Of a DNA stretch of 64,000 nt, positions 43,112 through 53,056 are shown one piece after another (the stretch's first letter is position 1; every line of letters begins with the position of its first letter). The notes beneath the pieces are model-generated. The model had not been told where the DNA came from and ran no database searches. It worked only from the letters and a program-made list of their open reading frames with translations. Origin of the DNA: an uncultured Bacteroidota bacterium. Lineage in GTDB: Bacteria; Bacteroidota; Rhodothermia; Rhodothermales; Salinibacteraceae. The position numbers and the translations under genes are program-made. Location: positions 1-64,000 of the forward strand of contig CAJXLV010000009.1 in assembly GCA_913056185.1 (NCBI GenBank). Direction: 5' to 3'.

Positions 43112-43640
43112 TTGTCGCACGGCCTCGGTACCCTCAGCGCCAAGCAGCACGAGTTCCTCCAGTTCCTCATCGACCGGACGCGTGAAACGGGCGTCTGGCC
43201 GACGTCCCGGGAAATCATCGACCACTTTGGCTACGGCTCGCCTGAAGGGAATCATCTCGGCCGGGACCTTACATGACGCGGTTGAGGCAGACCTGGGAAC
43301 CATTCCCCTGGACAGGCTCTTTTCGGACCTCGATGAGATCTTTGTCATTCGTGTTTTGGGACAGCCGATGCGCGGGGCCGACATTCACGACGGCGACTAC
43401 GTGCTTCTCATCGACGAGGTCATTTCGGAGGAGGGAATTGGGGCGATGCTCTACAACGGAGAAACGTCTCTGAAGCGCGTGTGCCACGATGAGGATGGCC
43501 TCCGACTGGAGCCCTGCAATCCGGAGTACGATGACATCCACATTCAGCCCGACGTACTCGAGGAGGTGACCATCCTCGGTCGGTACGGCGGCCACGTCAA
43601 CGAAGACGGCATCTACAAGAAGGGGCATGGCGGCGGCCCC
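43112..43640 (+). pseudogene. LexA-like repressor remnant, frameshifted with internal deletion
   Basis: The first 54 codons, from a TTG, give a LexA-type DNA-binding start (LSAKQHEFLQFLIDRTRETGVWPTS... DHFGYGSP) and then hit a TGA at 43274. In the next frame, with no spacing left for the wing and linker, LexA/UmuD peptidase-like sequence continues: LKGIISAGTLHDAVEADLG with the Ala-Gly cleavage pair, then DGDYVLL and GETSLKRV with the Lys. The catalytic Ser position reads GQPM instead of GxSM, and the C-terminal frame has no stop before it runs into the next gene. I read this as a decayed lexA-like gene. Confidence 0.7.
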
Positions 43641-43758
43641 GTCGCGGCGGCCCCGTCGCGGCGGCGTAGGGGAGCAGAGATTCCCGCGCGCCGAAAGATG
43701 GCCCGCAGGGCAACGTGTACGCACCGTTTTGCATCTACACCACGAGTGAACCCGGTCT

Positions 43759-44385
43759 ATGAGCGAACTGCCAAACTGGCGAGACAATCTTGGGCGCGAC
43801 GGCGGCCACTGGGACGACGGCCGCTGGTACGACATTCACCTGGAGCGGAAGATGCCGCAGGCGATTCCCATGTTCGAGGAGCTGGCGATGGCGCTTCCGC
43901 CGTTGCCTCCTGGCGCTCGCGTGGGCGACCTGGCCTGTGGCACCGGCAATGCCGCCGCCACGGTGCTCGATGCCTATCCGCAGGTGGAGCTCGTCTTGAT
44001 CGACGAAGACCCTGATCTGCTCTCCATCGCGCAGGAAAAGGTGGGGCAGTTTACACGCAGCGTGGAGCCGCTTCGCGTGTCGGTGCCCACCGACGGGGCG
44101 CCGCTGCCGGGCGGGCCGTACGACGCGGTGGTGGCCTCGCTGGCCCTCCATGCCATCGTGGGGCACGAGGTAGACCGTGCCGAGGCGGAGTCGCGCTACG
44201 AATTGCTGTTTCAGAGCATCCTTGAGCCGCTTCGCCCCGGCGCGCACTGCCTGGTGGGCGACCACGTGGGCACGCTCGATCTCTACGCGCAACTGAAGGC
44301 GATGGAGCGCGCGGGGTTTGCGGAGGTGGACTGTGCCTGGCGGCAGGACGATTTCTTTGTGGCGGGCGGGCGCAAGCGGCCCTGA
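43759..44385 (+). CDS. class I SAM-dependent methyltransferase
   Basis: 208 residues. SAM-binding motif I is RVGDLACGTGNAAATVLD, followed by an acidic strand VELVLIDEDPD and the motif IV-like YDAVVASLALHAIVGH. A C-terminal strand pair (FAEVDCAWRQDDFFVAGGRK) completes the fold. The substrate is unknown; the small size and absence of extra domains suggest a small-molecule methyltransferase. Convergent with the cryptochrome gene. Confidence 0.82.
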   Translation: MSELPNWRDNLGRDGGHWDDGRWYDIHLERKMPQAIPMFEELAMALPPLPPGARVGDLACGTGNAAATVLDAYPQVELVLIDEDPDLLSIAQEKVGQFTRSVEPLRVSVPTDGAPLPGGPYDAVVASLALHAIVGHEVDRAEAESRYELLFQSILEPLRPGAHCLVGDHVGTLDLYAQLKAMERAGFAEVDCAWRQDDFFVAGGRKRP

Positions 44386-44423
44386 GTGCACGCCGCGGGC
44401 GGGCGCCCGAAGCCATCCGGGGC

Positions 44424-45872
44424 TCAACGCTCGTTGCGGATGCGGGCGTAGGTCTTGTCGAGGTTTACCACCGGCTTCGGGTAGTCCGCGCCCAGCACGC
44501 AGCCGTACTTCTTTTGCTCCTCGTGGCTCATCTTGTGCGGCTCGTGGACGTAGTGGTCGGGGACGTCCTGGAGCTCGGGCAACCAGTAGCGGACGTACTC
44601 GCCGTTCTCGTCGTAGCGCTGGGCCTGCTTTACGATGTTGAAGTAGCGGGCCCGCGGGTCGTTGCCCACGCGGGAGTTGTAAGCCCAGTTGCCCCAGTTG
44701 GAGGCCACGTCGTAGTCCACCAGTTGCGACTCGAAGTAGGCCGCGCCCATGCGCCAGTCCAGCTTTAGGCTCTGCGAAAGCATGCTGGCTACGTTCTGGC
44801 GGCCCCGATTGGACATGTAGCCGGTGCGGTTGAGTTCGCGCATGTTGGCGTCCACGAACGGAATGCCAGTGGTGCCGGTGGCCCACCGCTCGAACGACTC
44901 GTCGTGGTAGCTCCAGTCGATGTCGTTGCCGATGATGCCGCCCGGGTGGAAGAGTCGGTCGCCCGCCTTCCACGTCACGTAGGTGAAGAAGTCGCGCCAG
45001 ATGAGCTCGAACTTCATCCAGTAGGTCGACTTGTTGTCAACCCGTCGCCGCTCGTAGCGCTCCACTTCTTCGTGGATCTGGCGGGGCGTAATGCAGCCGT
45101 GGGCGAGCCACGCACTGAACTTGGCGGAGTAGTTGGCGCCGAGCAGGCCGTTGCGGGTGGCCTTGTACTTTTTGAGGCAGTCCTCCCGCCAGATGTACTC
45201 GTCGATGCGGTCGAGCCCCCGCGTCTCGCCGCCTTTGAAGGGCAGCACTGCCCGTTCGTCGACGGTTCCGTCCGCGTCGAAGCCGAGGTCGCCAAGCGTA
45301 GGAATCGAGCCGGCGTCCAGGTCGTCGGGGAGCGGGGAGACGGTGTCGGGGGCGTCGGTCGTCGGGCGCACGCGGCTTTTCTTTTCCACGCCCTTCCGGA
45401 AATTGGTGTAGACGTCCGGAATGTCGTCCGGGCCCTCGAAGGGAATGTCGTCGATGTGGTAGAGCGTCTTGCCCCAGAAAAAGCCGGGGAGGGCGTCGGT
45501 CTCGGCGAGTGCGTCTTTGACCGCGTCCTCCGTCTTGCGCTCCTCGGTCCCAATTTCCTGGAACATGAGCACCTCATCGGCGCCCACCTGCCGCACGAGG
45601 TCGGGAAGCACAGCTTCCGGGCGGCCATTGCGCACCACCAGGTCGCTCCCGCGCTCCTGAAGGGAGCTGCGCAGGTCCTGCACGCTCTCGCGCAGGAAGC
45701 GGGCGCGGATGGCGCTCATCTTCGGCAGGTCAAACATTGTGGTGCCGACGTGGCGCGGGTCGAAGCAGTAGACCGGCACGGTGCGGTCGAAGTGGTCCAC
45801 TGCGTAGCGGAGCGGCGCGTGGTCGCGGACGCGGAGGTCGTTACGGATCCAGACAAGGGCGGTTGAGGGCAC
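44424..45872 (-). CDS. cry-DASH: cryptochrome/photolyase of the DASH type
   Basis: 482 residues from a GTG codon (VPSTALVWIRNDLRVRDH). The photolyase alpha/beta domain is followed by the FAD-binding helical domain with YWMKFELIWRDFFTY, MRELNRTGYMSNRGRQNVAS and YFESQLVDYDVASNWGNWAYNSRVGNDPR. The last two blocks are hallmarks of the DASH subfamily, which repairs cyclobutane pyrimidine dimers, mainly in single-stranded DNA, and may act in light sensing. The acidic insert around EGPDDIPDVYTNFRK matches halophile homologues in character. DUF2256 lies 117 bases upstream. Confidence 0.93.
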   Translation of the reverse strand: MPSTALVWIRNDLRVRDHAPLRYAVDHFDRTVPVYCFDPRHVGTTMFDLPKMSAIRARFLRESVQDLRSSLQERGSDLVVRNGRPEAVLPDLVRQVGADEVLMFQEIGTEERKTEDAVKDALAETDALPGFFWGKTLYHIDDIPFEGPDDIPDVYTNFRKGVEKKSRVRPTTDAPDTVSPLPDDLDAGSIPTLGDLGFDADGTVDERAVLPFKGGETRGLDRIDEYIWREDCLKKYKATRNGLLGANYSAKFSAWLAHGCITPRQIHEEVERYERRRVDNKSTYWMKFELIWRDFFTYVTWKAGDRLFHPGGIIGNDIDWSYHDESFERWATGTTGIPFVDANMRELNRTGYMSNRGRQNVASMLSQSLKLDWRMGAAYFESQLVDYDVASNWGNWAYNSRVGNDPRARYFNIVKQAQRYDENGEYVRYWLPELQDVPDHYVHEPHKMSHEEQKKYGCVLGADYPKPVVNLDKTYARIRNER

Positions 45873-45989
45873 GGCGCTGGTGCGTTGGAAGGGGGGAGGG
45901 GGAAGGCGAAAGAGGGCACGAACGCGGGGACGCGTCGGACGCACAGAGGCGTCAGGGCTCGTGCTCCAACTCTTCCGTTCGTCCGGGCA

Positions 45990-46151
45990 CTACTCTTCCT
46001 TTGCCCAGGGGATGTGGTCGCGATTTTTATTGCGTCGGCAGCGCTCGCTGCAATATTTTACATTTTCCCAGTCGTCTTCCCATTTCTTTCGCCACTCAAA
46101 CTCGCGGTTGCAGACCGGGCACGTCTTCGTCGGTAAGTTCTTGTGACTCAT
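45990..46151 (-). CDS. DUF2256 zinc-ribbon-like protein
   Basis: 53 residues starting [20 protein letters not shown] and continuing with CSERCRRNK: two CxxC-type pairs (CPVC and CSERC) with the Trp-rich middle [15 protein letters not shown] that defines DUF2256. The family is repeatedly encoded beside cryptochrome-DASH or other photolyase genes, as here, but its function is not established. The track ORF is extended upstream by an unlikely Arg-rich stretch. Confidence 0.88.
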   Translation of the reverse strand: MSHKNLPTKTCPVCNREFEWRKKWEDDWENVKYCSERCRRNKNRDHIPWAKEE

Positions 46152-46397
46152 GAGAGGACCGGAGGGAGGTGGGAGTGTGGATGATGCGCGCCTGCAAACG
46201 ACAGGGGCACGTTCTCGTGCCGTTTCGGTGGGGGTTCTTACACGCTCGTCACGCACCCTGCCTTTGCACGGTTCTCACGTCAAACGGCCCGTTGGGGAGC
46301 GCGTGCGGCCCATCGTGGAGGAACAGACGCGGGAAGGGGGGCGTAGGGCCGTATGGTCATTTTAAAGACAGCAGCGGTCCTCCCGCTGCGCACCGCC

Positions 46398-46470
46398 GGG
46401 GCCATAGCTCAGTTGGTAGAGCGCTGGAATCGCACTCCAGAGGTCCTGGGTTCGAATCCCAGTGGCTCCA
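46398..46470 (+). tRNA. tRNA-Ala (anticodon CGC)
   Basis: A full cloverleaf can be read. The acceptor is GGGGCCA/TGGCTCC, the D-arm is AGCTCAGTTGGTAGAGC, and the anticodon stem is CTGGA/TCCAG with loop ATCGCAC giving anticodon CGC. The T-arm is CTGGG-TTCGAAT-CCCAG, and the discriminator is A. Anticodon CGC reads the alanine codon GCG. The 3' CCA is not encoded. Confidence 0.95.
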
Positions 46471-46476
46471 CATCCT

Positions 46477-46522
46477 CCCCCCGCCTGCTCCGAGTACACT
46501 CGGGACTGCGCGGGGGTTTTTG
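46477..46522 (+). terminator. intrinsic terminator after tRNA-Ala
   Basis: CCCCCGC...GCGGGGG stem with an inner CCGAG/CTCGG hairpin, followed by TTTTTG, just after the tRNA. Confidence 0.75.
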
Positions 46523-46628
46523 TGTTGGGCCCTGCCCGGGTTGGGCCCTGTCCGGCTGCAACCAGGCTGCGCGGCAGAGCGCCGTGCCGCTTTCAGAAAT
46601 GCACTTTCACGTCGTCACGGACCCGCCG

Positions 46629-47297
46629 TCACGGACGGCGCTTCACGAAGACAGGTGTCTCCTCCGGAATCGTCCAGAGGTAGAGGACGTCGCCATTCAC
46701 GCGGGTGGTAGAGTCCGGGGCCCAGGCGTCCATGTCGAAGCTATGGGAGACCACGCGGGTGCCCGGCGCCAGTTGTTCGAAGAGCAGGGGCCGGAGCTTG
46801 ATGTTGATCTCCGGGAAGAGGTACAGTGTGACGACCGTGGCCTCACTGAAATCGGCCTCGAAGAGGTCTTGCCGGCGGAACTCCACCCTGTCGCCCACGC
46901 CCGATACGGACGCGTTCGTGCGGGCGCGCCGGACGAGGTCGGGTTTGATCTCGATCCCGACGCCCCGGGCGCCGTACCGCTCGGCGGCCGTAATGGGAAT
47001 GCGCCCGTCGCCGCTGCCCAGGTCGTACACCACGTCGTCGGCGGAGACGCCGGCCAGTTCCAGCATGTGATTCACGGTGGACTGGGGCGTCACCACGAAG
47101 GGCACGTCCGCCTCCACGGTGGTGTCCGGGGCCTCGGGCGGCGCCTGAAGTTGGGCGGTGCTCTGTGAAGTGTCGGTCTGCGAGGGGGGCGGAGCCTCCT
47201 GCTCCTGTGCGCAGCCGGCGAGGGGAAGCGTCCCCGCAGCGAGCAGGGCGCCGACGAGGAGGCGAGCGGCGACGGTGTGGACGCGGGACAGGCGCAT
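46629..47297 (-). CDS. exported lipoprotein with SAM-methyltransferase fold
   Basis: 222 residues. A signal peptide ends in the lipobox LAGC, so the protein should be lipidated and anchored outside the cytoplasm. After an acidic Pro/Gln linker comes a methyltransferase-like domain, with VYDLGSGDGRIPITAAERYGARGVGIEI as motif I and LYLFPEINIKLRPLL later. Similar small methyltransferases related to eukaryotic lysine methyltransferase-like proteins often carry export signals in bacteria, though SAM is not expected there. It follows the RND pump gene by 61 bases on the same strand. Confidence 0.78.
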   Translation of the reverse strand: MRLSRVHTVAARLLVGALLAAGTLPLAGCAQEQEAPPPSQTDTSQSTAQLQAPPEAPDTTVEADVPFVVTPQSTVNHMLELAGVSADDVVYDLGSGDGRIPITAAERYGARGVGIEIKPDLVRRARTNASVSGVGDRVEFRRQDLFEADFSEATVVTLYLFPEINIKLRPLLFEQLAPGTRVVSHSFDMDAWAPDSTTRVNGDVLYLWTIPEETPVFVKRRP

Positions 47298-47358
47298 TGG
47301 ACACGGGAGGTGAAGACGGGGAACGGGCCTCTCGGCCTGTGGAGCGCGATCGGCGCAG

Positions 47359-50300
47359 TTAGGCGCGGCGGGGACGGAGCGTGGAGTCGGGCAGCCACGA
47401 CCAGTCCGGCAGCTGTTTGCGCAGGGCGCGGGCCGCGTACTCGAGGCTTACGTAGGCCGCCGGGATGAGGACCAGGGTGACCAGGGTGGAGGCCAGCAGT
47501 CCGCCGATGACGACGCGGGCGAGGGCTGCCTGAATTTCGGCGCCGGCGCCGATGCCCAGCGCGAGGGGCACGAGGCCCAGCACTGTGGTGAGCGTGGTCA
47601 TGAGAATGGGGCGCAGGCGCAGGCGCCCGGCCTCCGCCACCGCGGCCTTCAGGGCCATGTCGTGCTCGCGTCGCATGAGGTTGATGTAGTCGACCAGCAC
47701 GATGGCGTTGTTCACCACGATCCCGATCAGCATCACCAGTCCCATCACGCTCTGGATGTTGACAGTGGTGCCGGTAAACACGAGCGTGGGGAGCACGCCA
47801 ATGAGCACGAGCGGCACGCTGAACATGACGACCAGCGGGTCGAGGAAGCGCTCAAACTGGCCCGCCATGACCATGTAGATGAGCACCAGCGCCATGATGA
47901 TGGCAATGATGAAGTCGCGCTGGGCCTTTTGCTGCTCGCGGTACTCGCCGCCGAAGGCGATGGAGAAGCCCTCGGGAAGCGACAGGGTGGAGAGCTCGGC
48001 GCGCGCCCGCTCCACCACCTCGCCCAGCACGGCATCGCTGTTGAGCGTGGCCGAGATGTAGGTGACGCGCTGGCCGTTGATGCGGCGGATTTCGGTGGGG
48101 CCGCGGCCCCGGTCTGTGCGCACCAGAGACGAGAGGGGCACCGACTGGCCCTCCGGCGTGCGGACGGAGACGTTGTCCAGGTCCTGCACCGAGAGCCGAT
48201 CGTCCGGCCGCAGGCGCACCACAATGGGGAATTGCTCCCCGCCGTCGCGGTACGCCGCCGCCCGGCTTCCGCCCAGGTTTGTCTGCACGGCCTGCGCCAC
48301 CTCCTGCACCGACAGCCCAAGCGAGGAAATCTTGCCGCGCAAAAAGCGGATGTTTTGCTCCGGGCGGCCCTCGCGCCGCTGGGACCGGACGCTGGCCACG
48401 CCGTCTACCGTCTCCAGCCGCCCCTGGATGCGGTTCGCAATCTTGCGGGCCTGTTCCAGGTCGTACCCGCGGAGCTCCACCTGCAGGGCCTCGGTGCCGC
48501 CCCCAGTGCTAAAGATGCGCCGCAGAATCCAGAGGCCCGACTGCGCGCTCACCCGGATGTCGGCCCCTGGCACCTGGCCCAGCACGGCCGAGCGGATGCT
48601 ATCGGCCAGCACAAAGGTGTTGATGGAGCGCTCCGAGGCGGAGGCGAGGCGAATTTCCACCTCCGCGCCCCAGGGCTGCACCTGCTTGGCAAAATTTTCC
48701 ACGTCCCGGTCCGGCAGCTCCGCCTTCACGCGCTGCTCCAGCTCATCGAGGTACTCCATCACCACCGCAATGTTGGTGCCCTGCTCCATGTCCAGGTCCA
48801 CGTCGATCTCGTTGGCGTCCGTCTGCGGGGCCAGCTCGATCGACACCATGGGCCAGAGGGCCAGCGTGCCGCCCAGCAGCAGGGCCGTGGCGCCGAACAC
48901 GAGCCAGCGGCGCTCCAGGGCGCCCCGGATGAGGGACGAGTAGCGGTGCTCCAGGCGCGCAAAGGCGCGCTGGAACCAGGACTTTTCGGGCGGGGCGGCC
49001 TCCGCATCGTCCCCGCCTGCGCCGATGGTCAGGAAGCGGCTGCCCATCATGGGCACCAGCGTTAGCGCCACCAGGAGCGAGCAGACCAGCGCAAAGACCA
49101 CCACCAGCGCCAGCGACTGAAAGAGCGCCGCCGTGGTGGTGCGCGCGAATGCCAGCGGCAGAAAGATGACCGATGTGGTGAGCGTCGACGCCACGATGGC
49201 GCCCGCCACCTCGCGGGTGCCCAGGGAGGCCGCCTCCCGCAGCGATCGTCCATTCTCCTCCCGCTGCCGCACGATGTTCTCCAACACCACGATTGCGTTG
49301 TCCACAATGAGCCCCACGCCCAGCGCCAGCCCGCCGAACGTCATCTGGTTCAGCGTGAGGTCGTTGAAGTAGAGAAGCGCGAACGTGGCGATGATGGAAA
49401 TCGGGATCGACAGCGCGATGATAAACGTCGTCGATCCGTTGCGGAGGAAGAGGTACAGCACCAGAATGGCCAGGAGCGAGCCCCAGATGGCCGAGTTCTG
49501 AACGTTGTTGATCGACTTGCGGATAAACTCGCTCTGGTCGCTGACCACGGTGAGCGCCACGTCGGCCCGCGTCTTGTTGATGCGGTCCACCTCCGCGCGG
49601 ATGCGCTCGGCCACCGACACGGTGTTGGCGCCGCTCTGCTTCTGAATCTGGAGGCGCACCACGGGGATGCCGTTCAGCTCCGAGACGCGCTGCAGGTCCT
49701 CGTAGCCGTCCACCACCTCGGCCACGTCCTGCACCTGCACGGGCGCTCCGTCGACGGTGGCAACCACCGTCTGCCGGATTTCGCGGAGCGACTGGTACTC
49801 GCCCTGGGTCCGCACGTAGAGGTCCTTCAGGCCCTCCTTCACGTTGCCGCCGGGCAGGGCGGCGTTGGCGCTGCCGATGGCCTGCTGCACCTGCGCGGCC
49901 GACATGTCGTAGGCCCGCAGGCGGTCGCGGTCCAGGTTGACACGGATTTGCCGGTAGATGCCGCCGCGAATGTTGAGGGTGCCCACGCCGGGGATCTGCT
50001 CGAAGCGGCGGCTCAGGTCCCGCTCCAGCAACCGCGTGAGCGACTCCAGGGTGCGGCTCGACTCCACCGCGATGGAGACGATTTCCTGGCTGTTGGGGTC
50101 AAATTTCCAGATGCCGGGCGGCTCGGCCTCCACCGGCAGGTCGTCGCGGATGCGGTCGAGCGCAGCGCGCACGTCGTTGGCCGCCGCGTTGAGGTCGGTG
50201 CCCTGCGCAAACTCCAGATTGACGCGGCTGCCGCCCTCGTCGGAGTTGGAGGTGATGCGCTCCACGTTCGGCACACCGGAGACGGCGTTGGCAATGGGGT

Positions 50301-50493
50301 CGGTGATGATCTTTTCCATCTCCTCCGGCCCCACGTTGCCGTAGTTGGTGTAGACCGTCACGCGGGGGTATTCGATCTCCGGCAGAAGATCGACCGGGAG
50401 GTAGTAGAAGCTGACCGACCCCACGACGATGATGGCCAAAAACGTCATCGCGGTCGCGACGGGCCGGCGGATGGAGGTGTCGTACAGAGCCAT
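47359..50493 (-). CDS. RND-family efflux transporter, AcrB/HAE type
   Basis: 1044 residues, full length for an inner-membrane RND pump. The start [21 protein letters not shown] is the usual N-terminal helix, then the porter-domain opening [20 protein letters not shown]. The membrane block [21 protein letters not shown] carries the paired Asp region of TM4, with a second set at [26 protein letters not shown]. It uses proton-motive force to expel drugs or other amphiphiles. The adaptor gene precedes it by 43 bases; no outer-membrane channel gene is in the window. Confidence 0.95.
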   Translation of the reverse strand: MALYDTSIRRPVATAMTFLAIIVVGSVSFYYLPVDLLPEIEYPRVTVYTNYGNVGPEEMEKIITDPIANAVSGVPNVERITSNSDEGGSRVNLEFAQGTDLNAAANDVRAALDRIRDDLPVEAEPPGIWKFDPNSQEIVSIAVESSRTLESLTRLLERDLSRRFEQIPGVGTLNIRGGIYRQIRVNLDRDRLRAYDMSAAQVQQAIGSANAALPGGNVKEGLKDLYVRTQGEYQSLREIRQTVVATVDGAPVQVQDVAEVVDGYEDLQRVSELNGIPVVRLQIQKQSGANTVSVAERIRAEVDRINKTRADVALTVVSDQSEFIRKSINNVQNSAIWGSLLAILVLYLFLRNGSTTFIIALSIPISIIATFALLYFNDLTLNQMTFGGLALGVGLIVDNAIVVLENIVRQREENGRSLREAASLGTREVAGAIVASTLTTSVIFLPLAFARTTTAALFQSLALVVVFALVCSLLVALTLVPMMGSRFLTIGAGGDDAEAAPPEKSWFQRAFARLEHRYSSLIRGALERRWLVFGATALLLGGTLALWPMVSIELAPQTDANEIDVDLDMEQGTNIAVVMEYLDELEQRVKAELPDRDVENFAKQVQPWGAEVEIRLASASERSINTFVLADSIRSAVLGQVPGADIRVSAQSGLWILRRIFSTGGGTEALQVELRGYDLEQARKIANRIQGRLETVDGVASVRSQRREGRPEQNIRFLRGKISSLGLSVQEVAQAVQTNLGGSRAAAYRDGGEQFPIVVRLRPDDRLSVQDLDNVSVRTPEGQSVPLSSLVRTDRGRGPTEIRRINGQRVTYISATLNSDAVLGEVVERARAELSTLSLPEGFSIAFGGEYREQQKAQRDFIIAIIMALVLIYMVMAGQFERFLDPLVVMFSVPLVLIGVLPTLVFTGTTVNIQSVMGLVMLIGIVVNNAIVLVDYINLMRREHDMALKAAVAEAGRLRLRPILMTTLTTVLGLVPLALGIGAGAEIQAALARVVIGGLLASTLVTLVLIPAAYVSLEYAARALRKQLPDWSWLPDSTLRPRRA

Positions 50494-50536
50494 CGGGGAG
50501 AAACGGGCTGTGGCGGGGGCAGTGAGGGGGAGAGGG

Positions 50537-51955
50537 CTACCGGGCGGCCGTGGTGGGGCCGTTGAGGGGGAAGCCGTTGGAGGCGGAGCCGTCAGCGGCG
50601 GAGGACTGCGTGGTGTCGGCGCGGCTGGTGTCCGGGGCGGTTCCGAAGCGGCGCTCGGCCATGCGCTGTTGGCGCTCCAGGATGCGGCGGAGCAGGTCGG
50701 TGTCTTGCAGGCGCTGCAGGGCCAGGAGGCGCGACCACGGAAGGGGGCGCACGCGGGCGTCCACTCGTTCCTCGGCGCTGGTGCTCAGCAGGTTTTGCCC
50801 CACCGTTACCACCCAGTCGCCGGGCTCCACCCCGCGGACGCCCGCCAGCTGCTGCCCCTCGGCCAGAATTTCAACGTCGCGGAAGCGCGTGGGCGTGGGT
50901 TGGGTGAGCGGGGGCGGATCGGCGGGGTCGTACGAGTCGGGCGTCTCTACGGGCAGCTCGGTGCCCAGCGTGGGCGCCACAAAGACGCCGCGCGTGCCGG
51001 TGGATGGGTCTTCGTAGATGGCACTCAGGGGCACGAGCGTGGCCTTCTGGCTCTCGGCGTAGGCCACGTCCACCTTCACAAACATGCCCGCCTTGAGAAG
51101 GCCGTCGGGGTTGGGCACGTCGATCTCGGCCTCGGCGCTGTAGCTTTCGCTGCTGATGAACGGAGAGAGCCGCGAGACCTCGGCGGTGACGACTGTGTCG
51201 CTGGGGGGGACGGCGATGCGGGCGGTCTGCCCCGGCTGAATGCGCCCGAGCATGCGATCGGTCACGCCGACCTCCACGCGCACCGAGTCGAGGGTGCCCA
51301 TGGTGTAGAGCTGCGTGTTCGGGCCCACGCGCTGCCCCACTTGCACGTTGCGGTTGCCGACCTGGCCGCTGATGGGGGCGCGCACCACCGTACGCCGAAG
51401 GTCGGCCCGGCGCTCATCGAGCGTGGCCTGGGCCTGCGCCACCTGCGCTTCGGCTCGCTCCACCTGGGCCTCGGCCTGCGCCACCTGCGCGCGCAGCGTT
51501 TCGAGCCGCTGCTCGCTCTCAAAGTTCTGCTCGGCCAGGCGCTGGGTGCGCTTCAGCTGTGCCTGGAGCTCCTGCAAATTGGCACGAGCACTCTTGGCGT
51601 CGGCCTCGGAAATGCGGAGCGACGCCTCGGCCTGCCGCACCCGCTCGCGGTACTGGTCGTCCTGGAGGCGAACGAGCGGGGCGCCCTGCTGCACAAAGTC
51701 GCCGTTCTGGGCCAGCACCGCCTCCACCGGGGCCTGGATCTGGGGAGAAATGGCGACCTGGTTCTTGGCCTCCACCGTGCCGCTCATCTGCTCCTCCAGT
51801 GGCAGCGAGCCGTAGCGCGCCTGCACCGCCTCCACGGAGGGGGTCGACGCCTCTCCGCCGCGCCGACCGCGGCGCTGCTCGCCCTCGCCGGACGAGCCGC
51901 CACAGGCGCTGAGCACAAGAAGGCTGGAGAGAACAACAGGAAAAAGCCGGGTCAT
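50537..51955 (-). CDS. RND periplasmic adaptor (HlyD/MFP family)
   Basis: 472 residues from MTRLFPVVLSS. A lipobox-like LSACGG ends the signal, so it is probably a lipoprotein. The domain order is a barrel-sandwich hybrid half (VSPQIQAPVEAVL... LVRLQDDQYRERV), a long alpha-hairpin coiled coil of Ala/Gln/Glu/Arg, the second half (VRAPISGQVGNRNVQVGQRV), a beta-barrel and a membrane-proximal domain ending with VVTVGQNLL. The C-terminal ~60 residues are a helical and then disordered extension. It connects the RND pump to an outer-membrane exit duct. Confidence 0.92.
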   Translation of the reverse strand: MTRLFPVVLSSLLVLSACGGSSGEGEQRRGRRGGEASTPSVEAVQARYGSLPLEEQMSGTVEAKNQVAISPQIQAPVEAVLAQNGDFVQQGAPLVRLQDDQYRERVRQAEASLRISEADAKSARANLQELQAQLKRTQRLAEQNFESEQRLETLRAQVAQAEAQVERAEAQVAQAQATLDERRADLRRTVVRAPISGQVGNRNVQVGQRVGPNTQLYTMGTLDSVRVEVGVTDRMLGRIQPGQTARIAVPPSDTVVTAEVSRLSPFISSESYSAEAEIDVPNPDGLLKAGMFVKVDVAYAESQKATLVPLSAIYEDPSTGTRGVFVAPTLGTELPVETPDSYDPADPPPLTQPTPTRFRDVEILAEGQQLAGVRGVEPGDWVVTVGQNLLSTSAEERVDARVRPLPWSRLLALQRLQDTDLLRRILERQQRMAERRFGTAPDTSRADTTQSSAADGSASNGFPLNGPTTAAR

Positions 51956-52327
51956 CGTGAGCGTGCAGGCAAGCCAAGTGAGAGAGGACTGCGCGAAACG
52001 ATTCCGCCTGGACAAAGTGTCTCTGGGCTCCAGGCTTGGCAGCATTGTTGCGCTTTTGGGGCGGCCGTTCAATGCGGAAAGAGGGGGCGGGGAGCCCTTG
52101 TGCCCTGCTCCCCGCGCGACGGCCCCCTTGTCGATGAATCTCCTCGATACGTCTCCAACGACCCCTGCACCTCGCACAGGGCCACAAGTTTCTGGGGCAG
52201 CGATCAACTGCACGCAAAAGCGGTCCAATCACACCGTGCTGCCGCGGGGGCGCAGCCCCAACAGCACGCACCATCTCGCGATGGACCGCCCTCGCCGCCG
52301 TCGCCGTTTTCTCCAACGCTTTGCCGG
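51956..52327. promoter_or_regulatory. divergent intergenic region, RND adaptor / IMPACT gene
   Basis: Three hundred and seventy bases between divergent genes, with no recognised coding. Two stable hairpins are visible: GCGGGGAG...CTCCCCGC (52087-52115) and GTGCTG...CAGCAC with an inner GGGG-CGCA-CCCC-like stem (52236-52267). They may be transcription-associated structures, but neither has a T-run. Confidence 0.45.
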
Positions 52328-53002
52328 ATGGGCAACACTCCGAATAACACTTCTCCCGACACTTCCGAGGACACGTACCGAACCCTGAGGGTGTCGGCTC
52401 GGGCGGAGCAGCGGGTGGACGGGTCCCGGTTTTTGGCGGAGGCATTCCCGGTCGAGAGTCGCAGCGCGGTCGAGGCGCGCCTGGAGGCCGTGCAGGAGCG
52501 AGAGCCCAAGGCCACGCACCACTGCTCGGCCTACCGCCTGGGCCGCGACGGCGCAGACGTCCACTACGACGACGATGGGGAGCCGAGTGGCACGGCGGGG
52601 CAGCCGATCCTTCGCCAGATTGACGCGCGCACCCTCACGAATACGCTCGTCGTGGTCGTCCGCTACTTCGGGGGCACCAAGCTGGGGACGGGAGGCCTCA
52701 TGCGGGCCTACGGCGATGCGGCCGCGGCCGCCCTGGATCACGCCACGCTCGTGGAGCGCACCGTGCGCACGCCGGTCCGGCTCCGCTTCGCCTACGACGA
52801 CACGTCGCCCGCCCAGCGGGTCCTTCGGCGCTTCGACACGGAGGTGCAGGACAGCAACTATACGGACGTAACGACCCTTACCGTGGGGGTGCGGCGGTCG
52901 GAGGTGGAGGCATTCGTCGACGCCTTCACGAATGCGCTCTCTGATCGGGGCGACGTGTTGCAGATCGGTAGCGAGAAGAAGCAGGACGGGGGGCAAGCGT
53001 AA
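52328..53002 (+). CDS. yigZ: IMPACT/YigZ family protein
   Basis: 224 residues starting MGNTPNNTSPD. The UPF0029 N-terminal domain is visible in RVDGSRFLAEAFPVES, THHCSAYRLGRDGADVHYDDDGEPSGTAGQPIL, and VVVVRYFGGTKLGTGGLMRAYGDAA, followed by the DUF1949 ferredoxin-like C-terminal domain. The eukaryotic relative IMPACT modulates GCN2; the bacterial role is unsettled, with possible RNA or translation links. A short acidic N-terminal extension is present. Confidence 0.92.
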   Translation: MGNTPNNTSPDTSEDTYRTLRVSARAEQRVDGSRFLAEAFPVESRSAVEARLEAVQEREPKATHHCSAYRLGRDGADVHYDDDGEPSGTAGQPILRQIDARTLTNTLVVVVRYFGGTKLGTGGLMRAYGDAAAAALDHATLVERTVRTPVRLRFAYDDTSPAQRVLRRFDTEVQDSNYTDVTTLTVGVRRSEVEAFVDAFTNALSDRGDVLQIGSEKKQDGGQA

Positions 53003-53056
53003 GGGACCGGGAGCGGCAGTCCCTTCCCGTCGTGCTCGCCCCCCATGCCCCGATGC

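Noticed and set aside
50429-52327. Long plus-strand extension of the IMPACT ORF
   Set aside because: It is antisense to the RND adaptor gene and has no similarity to the IMPACT family.
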